The position numbers and the translations under genes were made by a program. A stretch of 64,000 bases of DNA from positions 110,305,549-110,369,548 of the forward strand of contig CM030368.1 of the NCBI GenBank assembly GCA_017893485.1. The letters are read 5' to 3'. Each line of letters starts with the position of its first letter. Positions within the stretch are counted from its first letter, which is position 1. The notes under the pieces were generated by a model. The model made no database searches. It saw only the letters and a program-made list of their open reading frames with translations, and was not told the DNA's origin. Below are positions 56,315 to 64,000 of the stretch, in pieces. Origin of the DNA: Hemerocallis citrina (Eukaryota > Streptophyta > Magnoliopsida > Asparagales > Asphodelaceae).

Positions 56315-59300
56315 GAGAACTCTATATTAATGGAAAGGGAGCTGTGGTGTTGTTTGATACTGGATCCTCTCATACTTTTGTGTCTCCTAGATTTGCTAAA
56401 GTGTTGGGAGTTGAACCGAAGATTTTCCCAGGCAAGATCTTAGCAGTGGCTACACCATCAGGGGAAACTTTGACCACTGATCGGTACTATGTTGATTGCG
56501 AGATAATGATTGGGGATCGAATCTTTGGCATTGATCTGATCGAGCTGACTATCTTGGGAGTCGATGTTATCATTGGCATTGATTGGATGTCGGTGTACAG
56601 TGCGAGCATCGAGTGTAAGGCCAAGACGGTGACAGTGAAGGCTCCAGGTGGACCTGAAGTCACTTTCCAAGGGAAGTTGAAGTGTTCTAAGCTGGTGGCA
56701 ACTATCCGCAAGGAAGAGACTCCTGTGGAATTGCAAGGGATTCCTGTGGCTCGGGACTATCCGACTGTGTTCTTGGAAGATTTTCCTGGGTTACCTCCGC
56801 ATCGTGATGTAGAGTTCAGCATCACTGTTCAACCGGAAAGTGCACCCATTTCTAAGGCACCGTATAGGATGGCTCCAGTGGAACAGGATGAGGTGAAACG
56901 GCAGATTGAGGAACTATTGGGAAAAGGCTTTATTCAACCTAGTGCGTCACCGTGGGGAGCACCAGTGCTTTTGGTAAAGAAGAAGGATGGATCGATGAGG
57001 ATGTGTATCGATTACCGGGAGCTGAATAAAGTCACTGTTCAGAATAAGTATCCGATTCCTCGAATTGATGACTTGTTCGATCGTCTACAAGGGGCAGCTG
57101 TCTTCTCTAAAATAGATCTTCGATCAGGATACCACCAAGTTCGAGTGAAAGCTGAAGATGTGCATAAGACTGCATTTAGAACTCGGCATGGGCATTACGA
57201 ATTCTTAGTTATGCCATTCGGAGTGACGAATGCACCTGCAATCTTCATGGACTTGATGAACAGAGTTCTGAGGCCGTTTATTGATTCTTTCGTCGTGGTG
57301 TTTATCGACGATATTCTCGTGTACTCCAAGTCTGAGGAGGAGCACACTGAGCATCTGGCAGCAGTTTTGCAGAAGTTGGAAGAGCAGGGGTTGTATGCCA
57401 AGTTATCCAAGTGTGATTTCTGGAAATCTGAAGTGGCATTCCTAGGTCACATCCTTTCTAAGGAGGGAGTGGCAACTGACCCTCAGAAGATAGAGGCAGT
57501 GAGAGACTGGGCTAGGCCTACTACAGTGAAGGAAGTCAGAAGTTTCCTTGGGATGACTGGATACTACAGGAGATTCATTCAAGGTTATGCTCAGATAGCT
57601 GTGCCGCTTACCGAGTTGACCAAGAAGAATGCGAGCTTCAAGTGGACCGAGCAATGTGAGGCGAGTTTTCAGGAGTTGAAAGATAGACTGACTACTGCAC
57701 CTATTTTGGCTTTGCCTAGAGCAGGAGTTGAGTATGATGTCTATAGCGATGCTTCACATCGGGGGCTTGGTTGTGTCTTAATGCAAGAAGGTAAAGTGAT
57801 CGCATATGGGTCTAGGCAACTACGACCGCATGAGAAGAATTATCCCACTCATGATCTAGAACTGGCTGCGATTATCTTTGCTTTGAAGCAGTGGAGGCAC
57901 TACGTGTATGGTGAGAAGCTGAACATGTACACGGATCATAAGAGCTTGAAGTATATCTACCAGCAGAGGGATCTCAATCTAAGACAGCGGAGATGGTTGG
58001 AAGTGCTCGAGGATATGCGACCTGAGATCAAGTATCATCCCGGAAAGGCTAATGTTGTTGCTGATGCACTTAGTCGCAAGGGCAGTTTGGCCTGTTTGAT
58101 TACGACCCAGAGGCATTTGATTGAGGAGTTGGACCGAGCAGGTATTGAGGTTGTCTTGCAAGGATTGGGAGCATCTTTATCTCAATTGAAGCTTCAGCCT
58201 ACTCTGAATGCAAGGATCATTGCAAGTCAGGAAGTTGATGCTGATATTCTGGAGATGAAGGAGCAGGTTAGTGCTGGCAGGTTGCCCGGTTTTCAGACCA
58301 GGGATGGAGTGCTGTGGTTCGGAGACAGGCTGTGCGTTCCAAATCAGGTGGACCTGAAAGAGAGTATTCTTCAGGAGGCGCATGCTACTCTTCTGTCTGT
58401 ACATCCTGAGAGTACTAAGATGTACAAAGACATCAAGCAGCATTTCTGGTGGTCAGGTTTGAAGCGGGATGTGGCCGAATTTGTCGCGAGATGTGAGGTT
58501 TGTCAGCAAGTCAAAGCCGAAAATCAGAGACCCGGAGGTCTATTACAGCCATTACCTATTCCGGAATGGAAATGGGATAACATCAGTATGGATTTCATCA
58601 CGGGTTTGCCTAAGAGTTCTAAAGGCAATGATGCTATTTGGGTTATAGTCGATCGACTTACCAAGTCCGCTCACTTTTTGGCGATGAAACTCACAGCTTC
58701 GATGGACAGGTTGGCTGAGATGTATGTTGGTGAGATTGTCCGACTTCATGGCGTTCCTTCGACTATTGTGTCTGATCGAGATGCGCGGTTTACTTCGCAT
58801 TTCTGGAGGAGTCTTCAGGCAGCTTTGGGTACCAAGACAGATTTCAGCACTGCTTTTCATCCACAGACCGATGGGCAGACCGAGAGAGTCAACCGTATTC
58901 TTGAGGATATGCTTCGGTGTTGTATACTAGATTTCGGAGGCAGTTGGGAAAGGCATTTACCTTTGGTGGAGTTTGCCTACAACAACAGTTTTCAAACTAG
59001 CATTGGGATGGCGCCGTATGAAGCTTTGTATGGCAGGAAGTGCAGGACTCCTGTGTGTTGGTATGAGGTTGGGGAGCGTCAGTTGTTTGGTCCTGAGCTT
59101 GTACAGCTGACTTCTGAGAAGATTGATCTGATCAGGAAAAGGTTGGTGGAAGCTCAGAGCAGGCAGAAAAGCTATGCAGACAACCGGAGGAGGGACCTTG
59201 AGTTTGAGGTTGGTGACTTTGTCTTTCTGAAGGTATCACCCAGCAAAGGTGTGGTTCGTTTTGGCAAAGGCGGGAAGTTAGCCCCGAGATTTATAGGCCC

Positions 59301-59628
59301 ATATAAGATATTGAAAAGGATCGGGAAAACTGCTTACCGGCTTGAATTACCGGAAGAGTTGTCTCAGGTGCACAATGTTTTCCATGTGTCTATGTTGAGA
59401 GGTTATATTCCAAACCCGAGTCATCATTTGCCAGAAGTACCGGAAGGTTTGCAGTTAGACCTGAATTACATCGAGACTCCTGTTGAGATCGTTGACCGTA
59501 GGGAGAAAGTCTTGAGGAATAAGACGATACCGATGGTCAAGGTAGTCTGGAGAAACCACTTGGTTGAAGAGGCTACTTGGGAATCCGAGGACAAGATGTT
59601 GAAGGACTATCCTGAGCTTTTTGCTTGA
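56315..59628 (+). CDS. pol: Pol polyprotein: protease, RT, RNase H, integrase, chromodomain
   Basis: About 1100 codons. No ATG precedes the protease; the frame has only GTG at 56344, so expression needs fusion to Gag. Numbering from 56344: protease [10 protein letters not shown] at 3-12; RT with [14 protein letters not shown] and catalytic FIDDILVYS near 319-327; RNase H starting [10 protein letters not shown] near 467; integrase zinc finger H680, H687 and CEVCQQVK near 716; DDE triad D750 (MDFITGLP), D811 (SDRDARF), E847 (TDGQTERVN), with 35 residues between the last two; [10 protein letters not shown] near 1000; a C-terminal chromodomain-like end from about 1045 ([26 protein letters not shown]). 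Domain order and C-terminus fit Tekay/Del chromoviruses, which target heterochromatin. No stop or frameshift seen. Confidence 0.95.
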
Positions 59629-59740
59629 TTGTATTTGTATTGATTGTATCTGGTATCTTGTATCTTATGCCTTTTGTTCTGGTTGGGTGTGTTGTATTTC
59701 TTCTGTTCTCGCTCTTGGCTGTAGTTCCGGGGACGGAACT

Positions 59741-59758
59741 ATTCTAAGGAGGGAGTGA
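59741..59758 (+). other. Polypurine tract of chromovirus
   Basis: ATTCTAAGGAGGGAGTGA directly before the 3' LTR, primer for plus-strand synthesis, preceded by CCGGGGACGGAAC. Same tract as in family B. Confidence 0.88.
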
Positions 59759-62566
59759 TGTAGTACCCCGATTTATTTTTTTTTAATATATTTGGAGGGG
59801 ATTTATTTTCTTATGATAGCCTATTATTATTACTTTTCTCCATGATAAATAAAGTGTATTATTTCCTATGAAACATTCTTCTCAAAGCCCAAATGCAACT
59901 TGTTTATTTTCTTATATAAAAATACATATTTTGGCCCAAATGTATTTAAACCCCCAAACTTAACCTCTTATTTCATAACTTGTATATGTAGCATTTTCCT
60001 CTCTTTATTTTTCCGGATAAGATGTACTCCTTGGAGTTTTGTGTGTGTACACGTGCACTTCATGTACACGTGCACAAGACACTTAAGCTTGGCCGGATTT
60101 GTGGAGTGATCATGGGCGGTTACATCTTGAGGTGTGGGTAGTTTCTTAACTCCCGATTAGATCTCAGCCTTTGATTCACCAACTCCCCTATTAATCCTAG
60201 CCATCTATTCTATCTATTTTCTAGTATAAATACCCCTTCTCATCTCCTATCTCTTTTACACTAAGATTATTACTGTAATAGAAAGTATTTGTGAGTTGTG
60301 TGGGAGCTCTTCTGTGGAGGCAAACAGCATTGTTGAGGAGCTCGGCGTGGAGCAAAGGAGCAAGAAGGTGTTCTCTACGTTGAAGGACTTTGCGGGATTT
60401 CGTTATTTTCTTCATACAAGGTGGGTGTTTCTCAGGACTTCTATTGTAGGAATGTTACTATAATGGCTATGATTGATATTATGTTACAAAATTGAATTAA
60501 ACGCAATAGAAATTGCTCGACATGCTGTTATTATGAAAACTAGTCTGTCGATGCAGTCGACTGCCAGGTGAGCAAGTCGACTGGTACGAGACATTATTTT
60601 GCATGATTGTGATGATAAACATGTGTATAAATGAACATGATGGTGTGATTACTATTACATAATTTCCCTATGACACATATGATGGAGGGAAAGTGAATGA
60701 ATGAAAAGAACTAATGGTGATTAATAAATTAGAGTTGTCGAAGCAGCCGACTGATGTTGTGCTAAGTCGACTGATACTTTAATCTGACTGATTATTTGGT
60801 AGTTTCACAAATTGAGATATTTTCATCATGTGGACCCAGTTTGATGACTTGGGATTTACATCTTTATTGTTGTAAGAAAACATGAGCATTGTGAATGCAT
60901 GTCTTAATTGTTTTTCCCTCAAGGAAAGAGCATGTTAGTAATGTGAAGATCCATGTTGTAGTGTTACTGAATGATAAGAAACCTTGTATGTGGAACATGA
61001 ACTTATGTATACTGTTAGTTGACATCATGACGAAATGCACGTAAGAACTGTAAATAATCTACTGAAAATGGATCTGTCCAGTCGACCGATTGCGTGTAGC
61101 AAGTCGACTGATCTGGACATAGAATTATGCTGTTGAAATTGCTGAGACAGACGACTGAGGTGTGAACAGTCGACTGTCGTGTGACTAATATTGTGAACTT
61201 GAAAGTTGCGGGACAGGCGACTGGTAGTGTATACAGTCGACTATCCCGAGCCCTTTTGATAACCCTGTATGACTGTATAAGTCGACTGGTATTCTTCCAA
61301 GTCGACTGTACAGAGTGAACTCTGGTATACTTGAATTCATGTTATTTGCTGTTGGTAATTGTGAACTTTATGATTTAAGTCAATGGACTCTGTTTATGGA
61401 TACATGAATTGTGTAATTGAATCATAGATGGGAATTGAGAATCAAATGAATTTATGAAATGTGAAATCATGATGAGAAAGTCTGTGAGACTCTAAAATGA
61501 ATGATGAGCTGATGATGCTCCATTGGATATTGTGAATTTGAAATTGAACAAAAGAGTAGCTAAGTCTCCCCGGCAGTGAAATGAAATGATATTGAGAAAT
61601 AGACCAGGTTGGTCAAGTGAAATGAAATGATGAGTCCGGATGATGGAGAGGCTAACTCTAGAGCTTGATTTTTATTTATGATTCTAATATAACTTAAATA
61701 CATAGCGTGGAGGTGATGAAGGTGAGAGAAAAACATGAGTATGAGAGCTAGGGTACGGTGCGGGTGTGTGAGCCGCAGAATGCATGCTTGATGAGTCAAG
61801 ACATGGCGCGGGCACAACTCAGTAATGATCGGACTCTAGTCACGCTTATGGGATGTGTTGGTGACTGCAAGAGGAGTGTGTTCAGGGAGGAGGCTGAATT
61901 GTCGCAGAATGCATGCTTGATGAGTCAAGACATGGCGCGAAATTCTACTCCAGGGGCCAGGATACATGCTTGTACTCATAGATTCATCTAGGATACTCAT
62001 TGGAATTACAGTAGTAGAATAAGTCATGGCGGGGGATTGAACCCTACTAAAATGAAGATCGTTTAAGAGGCTTGCACTCGAACCTATGTAGTATGGGATG
62101 CATAGAATTCGAACAAGTATGCATTAGTGTCATAATTAACTAAGTAAATTGCATTAAGGATTTAAGTGCACAATCACGACACGACATCATTAAAAGTTCC
62201 CTTATTTGCATGCTTATGTTGAACTGGCTTGTGATTTGTAAGAAATGAGATTCATTATACTGTTCCTGGCATAGAGAGGATGGCCATGTATAATTATCGT
62301 CGGTTGAATAAACTGACGTACCCACAGTGTTTTATGCAGGATAATCACATGTAAAAGGAATGGATGCACAAAGAGTTCATTATATTGTTGTTCATTTATG
62401 TAAATATTGTACATTTTGCTTCCGCTGTGTAAAATTAAATGTAACATGCTGTAACTCTAATGTAAAAGTAAAGATTTTAAATTCCTTGTAAAATTGTATG
62501 TGAAGAAAGCGAAAAGATCCTGAAGAACATCTCGAATTCAGTAAAAATGGGATTCGGGGCGTTACA
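59759..62566 (+). repeat. 3' LTR of chromovirus
   Basis: 2808 bp, almost identical to 51693-54500, with the same TATA (about 60225) and GTCGAC pairs (60554-61308). At 61219 the palindrome reads GGCGACTG where the 5' LTR has GGCAACTG. Confidence 0.95.
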
Positions 62567-62571
62567 TTTTT

Positions 62572-62759
62572 GGAAGGGTTCAGTGAAGAAACAATGGAGA
62601 AGAAGAAAACAAGATTAGTTGTGGGTTATTAGAGTTAGGCAAGGAGAATATAGATTAGGGATTAATTAGGAATTGATTTGAAGGTTAGGGATTTGGGATT
62701 TGTTCGAGAGAGGGATGTTGGCGACAGGAAGTGGAGTGATTCCGATGAAGCCGAGAAAC
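62572..62759. other. Sequence right of chromovirus, continuing the interrupted host element
   Basis: G/A-rich, GGGATTAATTAGGAATTGATT-type wording similar in style to 48900-49100 and 50780-50830. No gene. Confidence 0.4.
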
Positions 62760-62978
62760 ACTACACCTTGATGACGAGGAAAAATAGTATAAGCTTTATT
62801 GAAATAGGATACCATTTTAGATCAGAGATAGAAAAGAACACTTTATTGGATTATTGGATTTATGGATTGATTATAACTGAGTACAATGTCTCCTATATAT
62901 AGAAGAGAAGCAAAGATTAAACTAATACATATTCTGATATGAGACTAAACTGAGTAATGTAATATCTCACATCTAACA
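62760..62978 (-). repeat. 5' LTR (partial match) of copia-like remnant
   Basis: From about 62815 to 62978 it matches 47990-48157, including ATAGAAAAGAA(T/C)AC and the end AATATCTCACATCTAACA, followed by TSD TAATT. The left portion does not match the other LTR. Confidence 0.55.
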
Positions 62979-62983
62979 TAATT

Positions 62984-63582
62984 AATTATCACTAATTTAT
63001 ATCAGATTGGAATCACAAAAGGGAAGCCCTTATTTCTAGTTTAATAACAAGAAAATTGAAGGTGTGGATCATATAGTTTAAAGGATAAAGTGTTCCCAAT
63101 CTGGATTTGTGGTCCAATCCTCCAAAAATCTATTATTGTGGTCGGTTTTGGTGCATAATGATCCGATCCACCTCCAAAATATTTTGATCTACCTTCTGAA
63201 TTAGGGAGAACTAAAGATTCTGTGTGGATTGGTTGATTCAGTCTGATACAAACCCGATTTGAGAAATCCAATAAAAAAAAAGGGAATTTAAAAAGATAGA
63301 AGAGATTGAAAGCTTTTAATCAAACACAATGAAAAAAGTTAGGAAAGAGGAGCAAGCTTGAAAAAAATGACAAACTGAAATTATTTATAATGAATCTCTA
63401 CTCAACCCGTGAAATAATTGCGAGTTCTACGATTGACTATAAATAGGTCATAGATTCTTATAATAATCAGAATATATAAAGTGAAAGAGGCTTTGGAAAA
63501 ATGTGGCCGAGTTATCTTTTAAAAGATGGGATTCTATATTAGTTTGCAAGTGCAGCCCATGTATGATTAGGTATGCAAAATA
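62984..63582. other. Unassigned AT-rich sequence
   Basis: It continues the sequence interrupted at 47915. No coding pattern, RNA or repeat recognised. Confidence 0.3.
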
Positions 63583-63752
63583 TTTTGTTGTAGACTTTTA
63601 TCCTTCGTTGTAAGTATGCAATGTTGTTGTTGTAAAATCATTTCCAAATTCAAATGTTCTTGCAGAAATATTTTTTTGTAGACTTTTATTCTTCGATTGT
63701 AAGTATGCAATGTTGTCGTCGTAAATTATTTTCTAAAATAAAATGTTCTTGT
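63583..63752. repeat. Tandem duplication of about 87 bp
   Basis: Two copies of TTGTAGACTTTTAT(C/T)CTTCG, GTAAGTATGCAATGTTGT and AAATGTTCTTG wording, adjacent and in the same orientation with moderate divergence. Confidence 0.85.
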
Positions 63753-63775
63753 AAGTATTGGACAGGCAACATACG

Positions 63776-64000
63776 ATAAAGAAAGAAGTGAACAAGCTCC
63801 ACTCGGCTCAGTTTATACAGGAGGTCAACTACCTAGAGTGGTTGGCAAATGTGATATGGTGAAGAAACCAAACTGGAAGTAAAGGGTCTGTGTAGACTTC
63901 ACAAACGTCAACAAGGCCTGTCCTAAAATTCTGTTCCCCCTCCCGAGCATCGATGCCCTAATAAATGCGACATTGGGTCACGAGTTGCTAAGTTTCATGG
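63776..64000 (+). pseudogene. Tat-lineage reverse transcriptase fragment, decayed, runs off window
   Basis: Plus-strand codons read EVNKLHSAQFIQEVNYLEWL, then after a frame change VKKPNWK, an in-frame TAA, and RVCVDFTNVNKACPK, FPLPSIDALI, GHELLSFM. This is the RT stretch of Tat/Ogre-type gypsy pol. One frameshift near 63855 and one stop near 63880 make it non-functional. The YxDD motif would lie beyond the window. It shows that coding Tat elements existed at this locus, in line with the gag-only Tat element at 21813-27911. Confidence 0.75.

Larger units (their letters stand above)
51693..62566 (+). mobile_element. Complete, recent Tekay/Del-type Ty3/gypsy chromovirus
   Basis: 10,874 bp with two 2808-bp LTRs and TSD TTTTT (51688-51692 and 62567-62571). 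In order: 5' LTR, primer-binding site, small coiled-coil ORF, gag, a 92-bp intron-like gap, pol (protease, RT, RNase H, integrase, chromodomain), polypurine tract, 3' LTR. By reading I find only about four LTR differences, for example at 53153/61219, 53617/61683, 54380/62446 and 54398/62464, so the insertion is very young. All catalytic motifs are intact, making this the only candidate autonomous element here. Confidence 0.95.
47921..62978 (-). mobile_element. Ty1/copia-like remnant, interrupted by nested LTR elements
   Basis: The LTR-like sequences at 47921-48157 and about 62760-62978 share about 165 bp ending AATATCTCACAT(A/C)TAACA. TAATT flanks at 47916-47920 and 62979-62983 form a perfect 5-bp TSD. 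The polypurine tract GAGAGGGGA at 48158-48166 (minus strand) shows the element runs right to left. The left part of the two LTRs matches poorly, so outer boundaries rest mainly on the TSD. No pol motif is seen; the interior is GC-rich repeat DNA plus later insertions. Confidence 0.55.

Noticed and set aside
56344..56346. GTG as an independent pol start codon
   Set aside because: It lies only four codons before the protease DTG motif, and plant mRNAs rarely start at GTG; fusion to Gag is far more plausible.

Overview
The window looks like a heterochromatic, retrotransposon-saturated stretch of a flowering-plant (angiosperm) chromosome. Nearly every base I can assign belongs to an LTR retrotransposon. 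Plant hallmarks are primer-binding sites for initiator tRNA-Met (TGGTATCAGAGCC), a Tekay/Del-type chromovirus, Tat-lineage gag and reverse transcriptase, Ty1/copia LTRs, plant-type TATA and telo-box promoters, and 5-bp target-site duplications (TSDs). I found no convincing host gene. The species cannot be named from this sequence.

Layout. 1-7908: minus-strand non-coding element (family D) with 2.9-kb LTRs, its 3' LTR cut by the window edge. 7953-18730: internally deleted plus-strand Ty1/copia element, split inside its protease active-site codons by 9134-18644, a minus-strand element (family B) with two 3230-bp LTRs and only a shortened gag. 18731-21152: truncated family-C LTR and a small 3' LTR of a further family. 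21813-27911: minus-strand Tat-lineage element with a broken gag, no pol and a perfect AGAAC TSD. 27917-29793: decayed minus-strand ORF with a putative gypsy-type transposon domain (PF04195-like). Its promoter side carries tandem W-box/G-box units (30087-46100) interrupted by a 3.87-kb solo LTR (30660-34532) and by a family-B-like LTR (34657-45975), which itself contains a LARD-like element (34979-42987). 46101-47276: 3' end of a plus-strand Tat-like element. 47921-62978: minus-strand copia remnant (TSD TAATT) containing a family C/D-like LTR and, inside that, one complete recent Ty3/gypsy element (51693-62566; LTRs 2808 bp each, TSD TTTTT). 63776-64000: decayed Tat reverse transcriptase fragment running off the edge.

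How the parts work together. Only the 51693-62566 chromovirus looks autonomous: leader, an extra small coiled-coil ORF, gag, then protease-RT-RNase H-integrase-chromodomain. gag and pol are in different, non-overlapping frames, but a 92-bp GT-AG segment would join them exactly if spliced. The family-B element has the same gag N-terminus motif and the same polypurine tract as this chromovirus, so it may be mobilised by enzymes of that lineage. Families B, C and D carry a piece of primer tRNA-iMet itself upstream of the 3' LTR. B and the autonomous element share pairs of GTCGAC palindromes spaced 20 bp apart in the transcribed leader. These two signals and the putative gag-pol intron are the most interesting observations. 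All similarity statements come from reading the sequence by eye; no search was run.
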